Source: Staphylococcus felis
Lineage (GTDB): Bacteria; Bacillota; Bacilli; Staphylococcales; Staphylococcaceae
DNA: 64,000 bases
Direction: 5' to 3'
NCBI RefSeq assembly: GCF_003012915.1
Contig: NZ_CP027770.1
Location: 682,001 to 746,000 of the forward strand
The notes beneath the pieces are model-generated. The model had not been told where the DNA came from. It did no database searches and saw only the letters and a program-made list of their open reading frames with translations. This document shows, piece by piece, positions 57,203 to 64,000 of the stretch (position 1 is the first letter of the stretch; each line of letters starts with the position of its first letter). A program made the position numbers and the translations under genes.

Positions 57203-58384
57203 ATGTTAAGTATTAAAAATTTAACGAAAGTTTATGAAGGTGGGAAGAAAGCTGTCGATAATATGAATATTGACATCGAATCAGGTGAATTTGTCGCTTT
57301 TATCGGTACGAGTGGAAGCGGTAAAACAACGGCACTTCGTATGATTAACCGGATGATTGAAGCGACAGAAGGCGAAATTGTAATTGACGGCAAAAATGTA
57401 CGTCATATGAACCCTGTTGAGTTAAGACGAAGTATCGGATATGTGATACAACAAATCGGGTTGATGCCACATATGACAGTAAAGGAGAATATTGTTCTCG
57501 TTCCTAAATTATTAAAATGGTCTCAAGAGAAAAAAGACCAAAAAGCGAAAGAACTCATTCAACTTGTGGATTTACCAGAATCTTATTTAGATCAATATCC
57601 ATCACAATTATCGGGAGGGCAACAACAGCGAATTGGTGTTGTTCGTGCCTTAGCAGCGGAACAAGATATTATTTTAATGGATGAACCGTTTGGCGCATTA
57701 GATCCTATTACAAGAGATACCTTGCAAGATCTCGTCAAAAAATTACAAAAGCAGTTAGGTAAAACCTTTATTTTTGTGACACATGACATGGATGAAGCGA
57801 TTAAACTAGCAGATAAAATATGCATTATGTCAAATGGACGTGTGATTCAGTATGATACGCCTGATAATATTTTAAGACATCCTGCAAATGATTTTGTGAG
57901 AGACTTTATTGGACAAAACCGCTTGATACAAGACCGACCGAATATTCGAACGGTTGAAGACGCTATGATTAAACCTGTAACGGTCAATATTGACCACAGT
58001 TTAAATGATGCTGTAGCGATTATGAGAGACCGACGAGTGGATACTATTTTTGTGATTGATCACCATGACCAATTATTGGGCTATTTAGATATTGAAGACA
58101 TTAATCAAGGTTTACGTTCGCGGCAGTTATTAATTGATACGATGCAACGTGATATTTACACGGTACGTATTGATAGTAAGTTGCAAGATTCTGTACGGAC
58201 GATTTTAAAACGGAATATACGGAATGTGCCAGTTGTGGCAAGCGATAATAAAACGTTAGTGGGACTAGTGACGCGTGCGAATTTAGTTGATATTGTGTAT
58301 GACAGCATATGGGGAGAAGCAGATGAGGCACCATTAGAAGAAACAACAGTATCGCATCAATCTACAGGAGATGATGCATCATGA
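57203..58384 (+). CDS. opuCA: Glycine betaine/carnitine/choline ABC importer ATPase OpuCA
   Basis: A 393-residue ATPase of the osmoprotectant importer. Walker A is GTSGSGKTT (residues 35-43), the Q-loop and signature LSGGQQQRIGVVRA follow, and the Walker B reads IILMDEPFGALDP. Two CBS domains (about residues 255-370) sense ionic strength or nucleotides in this family. ATG 57203 is 9 nt after AAAGGA; upstream frame extension to 57155 lacks a binding site. First gene of opuCABCD; the next start overlaps its stop. Confidence 0.95.
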   Translation: MLSIKNLTKVYEGGKKAVDNMNIDIESGEFVAFIGTSGSGKTTALRMINRMIEATEGEIVIDGKNVRHMNPVELRRSIGYVIQQIGLMPHMTVKENIVLVPKLLKWSQEKKDQKAKELIQLVDLPESYLDQYPSQLSGGQQQRIGVVRALAAEQDIILMDEPFGALDPITRDTLQDLVKKLQKQLGKTFIFVTHDMDEAIKLADKICIMSNGRVIQYDTPDNILRHPANDFVRDFIGQNRLIQDRPNIRTVEDAMIKPVTVNIDHSLNDAVAIMRDRRVDTIFVIDHHDQLLGYLDIEDINQGLRSRQLLIDTMQRDIYTVRIDSKLQDSVRTILKRNIRNVPVVASDNKTLVGLVTRANLVDIVYDSIWGEADEAPLEETTVSHQSTGDDAS

Positions 58385-59016
58385 TGAATTACTTACGAGA
58401 AAATGGTACTGAACTTCTGTGGAAAGCGTTAGAGCATTTGTATATTTCGGTTATCGCGCTCATTATTGCCATTATCGTTGCAGTGCCATTAGGGTTACTC
58501 ATTTCAAGAGTCGAACGACTATCAAAAATTGCACTCACAGTCGCAGGCATTTTACAAACGATTCCTACTTTGGCAGTGTTAGCGCTCATGATTCCTTTAT
58601 TTGGAGTGGGGAAAACGCCTGCTATTGTTGCATTATTTATGTATGTCTTACTGCCGATTTTAAACAACACCGTAATTGGGCTTCAAAATATCGATCCAAA
58701 TGTGAAAGAAGCTGGGAGAAGTATGGGAATGACTCATTTTCAACTCACAAAAGATGTGGAGTTGCCGTTGTCTTTGCCTCTTATTTTAAGCGGTATTCGA
58801 CTATCATCGGTTTACGTGATTAGTTGGGCTACGCTTGCAAGTTATGTTGGTGCAGGTGGATTAGGTGACTTTATCTTCAATGGTTTGAACTTGTATAAGC
58901 CAGAGATGATTATTAGTGCAGCAGTATTAGTCACGCTAATTGCATTACTTGTGGACTTTGGTTTATCACGTATTGAGCATTGGGTCTTACCCAAAGGTTT
59001 AAAAGTTTCCAGATAA
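58381..59016 (+). CDS. opuCB: Osmoprotectant importer permease OpuCB
   Basis: A 211-residue membrane subunit with about five or six helices and the EAA-type loop EAGRSMGMTHFQLTKDVELP. It overlaps the stop of opuCA by 4 bp (ATGA). Length and order are as in S. aureus and B. subtilis OpuC. A second ATG follows at 58384. Confidence 0.94.
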   Translation: MMNYLRENGTELLWKALEHLYISVIALIIAIIVAVPLGLLISRVERLSKIALTVAGILQTIPTLAVLALMIPLFGVGKTPAIVALFMYVLLPILNNTVIGLQNIDPNVKEAGRSMGMTHFQLTKDVELPLSLPLILSGIRLSSVYVISWATLASYVGAGGLGDFIFNGLNLYKPEMIISAAVLVTLIALLVDFGLSRIEHWVLPKGLKVSR

Positions 59017-59032
59017 TGAGAAGGAGGACATT

Positions 59033-59992
59033 ATGAAAAGGATTAAAAAAAGTTTAATTGTTGTAATAGTGTGTCTAACGGTATTATCTGGATGTAGTTT
59101 ACCAGGGTTAAACAATAGTCATTCAGATGGTGACGTGAGCATTACTGCATTAGCAACGAGCGAATCACAAATATTATCACACATGTTAAGGCTATTAATT
59201 GAACATGATACAAACGGTGAAGTTAAACCCACATTGATTAATAATTTGGGATCAAGTGTTATACAGCATAATGCAATTGAAAGTGGAGATGCTAACATAT
59301 CGGGTGTTCGATACACGGGTACAGAGTTAACGGGTGCACTGAATCAAGATCCTATTAAAGATCCGAAACGTGCGATGACGGTTGTACAAAGCGAATTTGA
59401 TCAGCAATTTGATCAAACCTTTTTTGACTCATATGGCTTTGATAATACGTATGCATTAATGGTGACAAAAGATACAGCAGAAAAGTATCACTTAAAAACG
59501 GTGTCAGATTTAAAAGCGCATGCCAATGAACTTAGAGTAGGGATGGATAGTTCTTGGATGAGTCGTGAAGGAGACGGTTACAAAGCATTCCAAAAAGACT
59601 ACGATTTGAGTTTTGGTACGGTTAGACCTATGCAAATCGGACTTGTTTATGATGCGTTAGACTCAGGCAGCTTAGACGTTGCAGTGGGCTATTCAACGGA
59701 CGGGCGCATTGCCGCTTATGATTTGGTTGTTTTAGATGACGATCATCAGTTTTTTCCACCCTATGATGCCAGTCCGCTTGTTACAAATGCGTTACTGAAA
59801 GAACATCCTGATTTAAAACCAATTATAGAAAAGTTAGAAGGTCAAATTTCAACAGAAGAGATGCAAAAGTTGAATTATCAAGCTGATGGTCAAGGTCAAG
59901 AGCCAGCCATTGTGGCACAACAATTTTTAGAAAAACATAACTACTTCGATAAGAGGGATACTAGGCATACTAAAGGGGGTCAAGGTGAATGA
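59033..59992 (+). CDS. opuCC: Osmoprotectant-binding lipoprotein OpuCC
   Basis: A 319-residue lipoprotein receptor with lipobox LSGC (Cys21) and an OpuAC/ProX-like substrate-binding domain (YAMRLLIEHD-like HMLRLLIEH, VGYSTDGRIAAYDLVVLDDD). It captures glycine betaine, carnitine or choline outside the cell and gives them to OpuCB/CD. The C-terminus (DTRHTKGGQGE) overlaps opuCD by 4 bp. RBS AAGGAGG. Confidence 0.94.
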   Translation: MKRIKKSLIVVIVCLTVLSGCSLPGLNNSHSDGDVSITALATSESQILSHMLRLLIEHDTNGEVKPTLINNLGSSVIQHNAIESGDANISGVRYTGTELTGALNQDPIKDPKRAMTVVQSEFDQQFDQTFFDSYGFDNTYALMVTKDTAEKYHLKTVSDLKAHANELRVGMDSSWMSREGDGYKAFQKDYDLSFGTVRPMQIGLVYDALDSGSLDVAVGYSTDGRIAAYDLVVLDDDHQFFPPYDASPLVTNALLKEHPDLKPIIEKLEGQISTEEMQKLNYQADGQGQEPAIVAQQFLEKHNYFDKRDTRHTKGGQGE

Positions 59993-60657
59993 AGGGAAAT
60001 CTCTTTCAACAGCTTATTGAATATTTTCAAACCAATGCGGGTTATCTATGGGAATTATTCTTAAATCATTTGCTGATGTCAGTATATGGCGTATTGTTTG
60101 CGGCTATTATTGGGATTCCAATAGGGATCATCATTGCCAGATATAGTAAGTTATCAGGTGCAATGATAACGATTGCCAATATCATTCAAACTGTACCTGT
60201 CATCGCAATGCTTGCTATTTTAATGTTAGGCATGGGACTTGGCATGAATACAGTCATCTTTACAGTGTTTTTATACGCATTGTTGCCTATTATTAAAAAC
60301 ACCTATACAGGCATTACAGGTGTCGATAAAAATATTATTGATGCTGGAAAAGGAATGGGCATGACGCGGAATCAGATTCTACGTATGATTGAGTTACCAT
60401 TGTCATTGTCTGTCATTATTGGGGGGCTTCGCATTGCGTTAGTTGTTGCAATTGGCGTTGTTGCAGTAGGGTCTTTTATCGGTGCACCGACGTTAGGAGA
60501 TATTATTATTCGCGGCACGAATGCAACTGATGGAACGTTGTTTATTTTAGCTGGTGCGCTCCCTATCGTTGTCATCGTTGTTATTGTTGATATTCTCTTA
60601 CGGATACTTGAAAAACGATTAGATCCTTCAAACCGCAAGACCATTCAATCATCATAA
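59989..60657 (+). CDS. opuCD: Osmoprotectant importer permease OpuCD
   Basis: A 222-residue second permease of the OpuC importer with six helices and EAA-like loop DAGKGMGMTRNQILRMIELP. Paralogous to OpuCB. It ends 13 nt before fphF and has no terminator between, so the esterase may be co-transcribed. Confidence 0.94.
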   Translation: MKGNLFQQLIEYFQTNAGYLWELFLNHLLMSVYGVLFAAIIGIPIGIIIARYSKLSGAMITIANIIQTVPVIAMLAILMLGMGLGMNTVIFTVFLYALLPIIKNTYTGITGVDKNIIDAGKGMGMTRNQILRMIELPLSLSVIIGGLRIALVVAIGVVAVGSFIGAPTLGDIIIRGTNATDGTLFILAGALPIVVIVVIVDILLRILEKRLDPSNRKTIQSS

Positions 60658-60670
60658 GGAGTTGTTGTAC

Positions 60671-61429
60671 ATGGCTGTGATGCATATGAATTATATGTCC
60701 AAAACAATTGGCATGCATCAATCATTTGTAGTGATATTACCAGAGGATACAACCTATTTTGATACATCTAAAACACCCAAACGGTTAAAGTCATTATTAT
60801 TACTGCACGGATTATCAAGTGATGCAACATCTTATTTGCGTTATACGAGTATCGAACGCTATGCAAATGAGCATCAACTAGCGGTTATTATGCCCAATGC
60901 CGCTCACAGCTTTTATACGAATATGAAGCATGGTCATCGATACTATGATTATGTTTTAGAAGTTTGGGACTATGTCCATCAAATTTTACCTTTATCAGCA
61001 GCGCGTGAAGATCATTTGATTGCAGGTCATTCTATGGGCGGTTATGGGGCGCTCAAGTTTGCATTAACACAAAGCGAACGATTTGCCAAAGTAGCACCAT
61101 TGTCAGCTGTTTATGATGTCCATTTGTTAAAGCATTACGAATGGTATGATTTTTCGTTTGACGATGTTGTAGATGTTGATGACGAAGACGCATTCAAAAC
61201 CTTTAGTCCATATCATCTTGTCGAAGCGGCATTAAAAGAGGGGCGTGACATTCCAGAGCTATTCATCATGTGTGGCACAGAAGACGAGCTTTATCAAGAT
61301 CATATTCGTTTTACGCAATTTTTAACAGAAAAGCAAATTCCATACACTTTTTTGGCAAGCGAAGGGAAACATGATTATGCGTATTGGGACAAAGCCATCC
61401 AAATCGTAATTGAACGGTTGACGTCATAA
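60671..61429 (+). CDS. fphF: FphF-type carboxylesterase (S-formylglutathione hydrolase-like)
   Basis: A 252-residue alpha/beta hydrolase, close to S. aureus FphF, one of the fluorophosphonate-binding serine hydrolases. Catalytic Ser in GHSMGGYG, Asp in CGTEDELYQD and His in EGKHDYAYW. The start MNYMSKTIGMHQSFVVILPED and LLLHGLSSDATSYLRYTSIERYA match it closely. It prefers short acyl esters in S. aureus. ATG 60671 is 8 nt after AAGGAG. Cytoplasmic, no signal peptide. Confidence 0.9.
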   Translation: MAVMHMNYMSKTIGMHQSFVVILPEDTTYFDTSKTPKRLKSLLLLHGLSSDATSYLRYTSIERYANEHQLAVIMPNAAHSFYTNMKHGHRYYDYVLEVWDYVHQILPLSAAREDHLIAGHSMGGYGALKFALTQSERFAKVAPLSAVYDVHLLKHYEWYDFSFDDVVDVDDEDAFKTFSPYHLVEAALKEGRDIPELFIMCGTEDELYQDHIRFTQFLTEKQIPYTFLASEGKHDYAYWDKAIQIVIERLTS

Positions 61430-61529
61430 ATCATCTGAGCATGACACCTGACTATAGGGTGAGTAAGCCATGTATACAAATAGACTGATAAAAGATAAAC
61501 GATGAGTTAAAAATATATTAAAAATGGTA

Positions 61530-61558
61530 TTGTCATATGAGGATGCTTTATGTATAAT
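61530..61558 (+). promoter_or_regulatory. ptsG promoter
   Basis: TTGTCA (61530-61535), 17-bp spacer, TATAAT (61553-61558); a cre-like TGAAAACGGTTAAT partly overlaps the -10 box and start point. Confidence 0.8.
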
Positions 61559-61578
61559 GAAAACGGTTAATTAAATAG

Positions 61579-61655
61579 CGTGTTACTGTTTAATGCAGGC
61601 ATGAGCAAATTGAAACCATATTCTGTGATGGTTCTATTTGTTCATGTCTTTTTAT
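61579..61655 (+). promoter_or_regulatory. GlcT-type ribonucleic antiterminator and overlapping terminator in the ptsG leader
   Basis: GTGTTACTG...CAGGCATGAG (61580-61605) matches the RAT element of ptsG/glcA leaders. Its 3' end overlaps the left arm of a terminator (61601-61619 with 61628-61645, then CTTTTTA). When GlcT binds the RAT, the terminator cannot form and ptsG is read. Confidence 0.75.
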
Positions 61656-61677
61656 ATTGAGAGGAGTGTTTATAGCG

Positions 61678-63744
61678 ATGTTTAAAAAGTTTTTTGGCCA
61701 ATTACAACGAATTGGTAAAGCGTTAATGTTACCAGTAGCCATTTTACCAGCAGCTGGTATTTTGCTCGCACTTGGGAATGCGATGCACAATGATCAATTA
61801 GTGCAATTAGCGCCTTGGTTGAAACATGAAGTATTCGTCATGATTTCATCAATTATGGAATCTGCCGGACAAGTTGTGTTTGATAACTTGCCGCTTTTAT
61901 TTGCAGTCGGTACAGCATTAGGTTTAGCAGGTGGAGATGGTGTTGCAGCGCTTGCAGCATTAGTAGGATATTTAATTATGAATGCCACAATGGGTAAAGT
62001 CATGAATATTACAATTGATCAAATTTACTCATATGCAGACGGTGCGTCAGCATTAAGCCAAGCCGAAAAGTTACCACAGCACGCCCTGATTTTAGGGATA
62101 CCGACACTTCAAACCGGGGTGTTTGGAGGTATCATCATGGGTGCACTTGCAGCATGGTGTTATAACAAATTCTATAATATTACGTTGCCACAATTTTTAG
62201 GATTCTTTGCAGGGAAACGATTTGTCCCTATCGTAACATCAGTGGTTGCAATTATTGCAGGGGTGATTTTAAGCTTTATTTGGCCACCTATTCAAGATGG
62301 ACTGAATGGTTTATCAAACTTCTTATTGAATAAAAACTTAGTCTTAACGACATTTATTTTCGGTGTGATTGAACGTGCATTAATTCCATTTGGATTACAC
62401 CATATCTTCTATGCGCCATTCTGGTTTGAGTTTGGCAGTTATGTCAACCATGCGGGCGAGCTTGTTCGTGGTGACCAGCGTATTTGGATGGCTCAGATGA
62501 AAGATGGTGTCGCATTTACTGCTGGTGCATTTACAACTGGTAAATACCCATTCATGATGTTTGGTTTACCGGCGGCGGCTTTTGCGATTTATCGTCAAGC
62601 GCGTCCCGAACGTAAAAAAGTAGTTGCAGGTTTGATGTTATCAGCAGGATTAACTTCATTCTTAACTGGTATTACAGAGCCTTTAGAGTTTTCATTCTTA
62701 TTCGTAGCGCCTATTTTATATGTTGCACACGTATTTTTAGCAGGTACATCATTCTTAGTGATGCACTTATTAGATGTTAAAATCGGGATGACATTCTCAG
62801 GTGGCTTCATTGATTATGTCTTATATGGTTTATTAAACTGGGACCGTACTAATGCTTTACTTGTGATTCCAGTAGGTATTGTTTATGCATTGATTTACTA
62901 TTTCTTATTTACATTCTTAATCAAGCGTATGAACTTAAAAACACCAGGTCGTGAAGATAAAGCAACTGAAGCACGTGAAACGTCAGTGCAACGTTTGCCG
63001 TTTGATGTATTAGACGCAATGGGTGGTAAAGAGAACATTAAGCATTTAGATGCTTGTATCACAAGATTACGTGTTGAAGTCAATGACAAGTCAAAAGTAG
63101 ACGTCAATGGACTGAAGGAGCTCGGAGCTGCTGGAGTACTTGAAGTCGGAAATAATATGCAAGCTATCTTTGGACCGAAGTCTGACCAAATCAAACATGA
63201 TATGGCGCGTATTATGTCAGGCGAAATTACAAAACCGAGCGAAACGACAACAACAGATTCAGTTGAAGATAATGTTGTACACGTTGATGGTGAAAGAGCG
63301 ATTACTGTAGCTGCACCAGGTGAAGGTGAAATTATTCCATTAGCTGAAGTACCAGATCAAGTTTTCTCAGGTAAGTTAATGGGAGACGGCGTTGGATTTA
63401 TTCCACATAACGGTGAAATCGTTGCGCCATTTAACGGTGTGGTTAAAACTATCTTCCCTACAAAACATGCCATTGGCTTAGAATCAACAGATGGATTGGA
63501 ATTATTAATCCATATTGGTATCGATACAGTGAAGTTAGAAGGTAAAGGATTTGAAGCGCTCGTTAATGTTGATGATGAAGTGATTGAAGGCCAACCATTA
63601 ATGAAGGTTGACTTGGATTATATTAAAGAGAATGCACCAAGTATTGTGACACCACTCATTGTGACGAACTTAGAAGATCGTACAATTGAATTTGAAGATG
63701 TACAAAAGGTCGATAAAGGATACAAAATCTTTACAGTCAAATAA
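61678..63744 (+). CDS. ptsG: PTS glucose-specific transporter EIICBA PtsG
   Basis: A 688-residue glucose permease. EIIC (residues 1-430) has ten helices, with the [12 protein letters not shown] substrate loop and the start [26 protein letters not shown] follows, with phospho-Cys460 in [15 protein letters not shown] at the end has phospho-His612 in [10 protein letters not shown] and SKLMGDGV-like [10 protein letters not shown]. Homologous to S. aureus PtsG (GlcA). ATG 61678 is 11 nt after GAGAGGAG. Regulated by the GlcT-type leader. A hairpin related to the one at 35294 follows the gene. Confidence 0.95.
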   Translation: MFKKFFGQLQRIGKALMLPVAILPAAGILLALGNAMHNDQLVQLAPWLKHEVFVMISSIMESAGQVVFDNLPLLFAVGTALGLAGGDGVAALAALVGYLIMNATMGKVMNITIDQIYSYADGASALSQAEKLPQHALILGIPTLQTGVFGGIIMGALAAWCYNKFYNITLPQFLGFFAGKRFVPIVTSVVAIIAGVILSFIWPPIQDGLNGLSNFLLNKNLVLTTFIFGVIERALIPFGLHHIFYAPFWFEFGSYVNHAGELVRGDQRIWMAQMKDGVAFTAGAFTTGKYPFMMFGLPAAAFAIYRQARPERKKVVAGLMLSAGLTSFLTGITEPLEFSFLFVAPILYVAHVFLAGTSFLVMHLLDVKIGMTFSGGFIDYVLYGLLNWDRTNALLVIPVGIVYALIYYFLFTFLIKRMNLKTPGREDKATEARETSVQRLPFDVLDAMGGKENIKHLDACITRLRVEVNDKSKVDVNGLKELGAAGVLEVGNNMQAIFGPKSDQIKHDMARIMSGEITKPSETTTTDSVEDNVVHVDGERAITVAAPGEGEIIPLAEVPDQVFSGKLMGDGVGFIPHNGEIVAPFNGVVKTIFPTKHAIGLESTDGLELLIHIGIDTVKLEGKGFEALVNVDDEVIEGQPLMKVDLDYIKENAPSIVTPLIVTNLEDRTIEFEDVQKVDKGYKIFTVK

Positions 63745-63786
63745 TTAAAGTCAGTTAAGCGTTCGGGACATAACCCCCAAAATAAT

Positions 63787-63830
63787 AGCGTAGAGATGAT
63801 TCATGATTGAATCACCTCTATGCTTTTCTT
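63787..63830 (+). terminator. Terminator of ptsG, recurring hairpin
   Basis: Left arm AGCGTAGAGATGATTCA, loop TGAT, near-complementary right arm (63808-63824), then TTTTCTTTT. Same left arm and loop as 35294-35331, preceded by a related GGGACATAA. Confidence 0.8.
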
Positions 63831-63868
63831 TTAGGCTCTCAGTTAAATTGGACTGGTCGCATTAAATT

Positions 63869-63908
63869 AAGGCGTTATGCAATAATGGATTGCTTAACGC
63901 CTTTTTCG
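63869..63908 (+). terminator. Terminator-like hairpin near the window end
   Basis: AAGGCGTTATGCAAT pairs with ATTGCTTAACGCCTT (one mismatch), followed by TTTTC. It may serve a gene outside the window on either strand. Confidence 0.75.
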
Positions 63909-64000
63909 TTGTGTGATCATAAAGTCTTGAACATTAATGCCTCTTTTAATACAACATAAATCAGTAAAATCGAGTTGGTAAAACACACTTTATAACTTAG

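Overview
The window looks like chromosomal DNA of a Staphylococcus, most likely one of the animal-associated species, though the exact species cannot be settled from sequence alone. The base composition is AT-rich and ribosome binding sites are strong. Recognisable staphylococcal sets are present: an LPXTG Sdr/Clf-type adhesin, an IruO-type reductase, the deoD-tet38-deoC-deoB operon, OpuCABCD, an FphF-type esterase, a large pre-pro-lipase and a bioW-containing biotin operon. No rRNA, tRNA, phage, insertion sequence or CRISPR array was seen, so this is core or near-core chromosome.

Layout. 1-1.7 kb: 3' part of an MSCRAMM-like adhesin whose stalk is pure Asp-Ala instead of Ser-Asp. 1.9-6.5 kb: photolyase, IruO reductase behind a Fur-box-like palindrome, and a two-component system preceded by a 61-residue membrane protein. 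6.8-14.5 kb: one tightly packed operon with an Lpl/Ugp-type carbohydrate ABC importer (ATPase, two permeases, lipoprotein), a metallophosphoesterase, a MATE exporter and a DeoR regulator. 14.7-18.3 kb: NAD(P)-binding protein, XRE membrane regulator, SDR, DedA. 18.5-21.9 kb: ribose system rbsR-rbsU-rbsD-rbsK with a cre site and a perfect operator. 22.2-25.4 kb: lipase with a 13-copy repeat in its pro-region, and an MDR oxidoreductase. 25.8-28.7 kb: SDR, then a PrsW-type protease paired with a second zinc-ribbon membrane protein. 28.8-31.4 kb: a two-gene operon (CzcO-like flavoprotein plus a FeoB-like permease without G domain) with a clear Zur-box-like operator at its promoter. 31.6-34.2 kb: adhE under a Rex box. 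34.5-39.6 kb: GntR regulator, a highly structured intergenic element and the deo operon. 40-44.8 kb: manR-manP-manA. 45.4-50.1 kb: ABC exporter, sirtuin, VanY-like and PBP4-like D,D-carboxypeptidases. 50.6-55 kb: Fer4_19 protein and bioD-A-F-W (no bioB) under a BirA operator. 55.1-63.7 kb: 5'-nucleotidase, opuCABCD, fphF, and ptsG behind a GlcT-type antiterminator leader.

Together the genes describe sugar, nucleoside and osmolyte uptake under carbon-catabolite (cre), redox (Rex) and metal (Fur, Zur) control. The two most interesting signals are the Zur-box operon, a candidate undescribed zinc-linked flavoprotein/permease system, and a family of at least seven dispersed intergenic hairpins whose stems differ between copies but remain base-paired, with a conserved loop and a conserved header. 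At three of four loci these hairpins sit between converging genes, and at one of them the repeat supplies the last codons of adhE.
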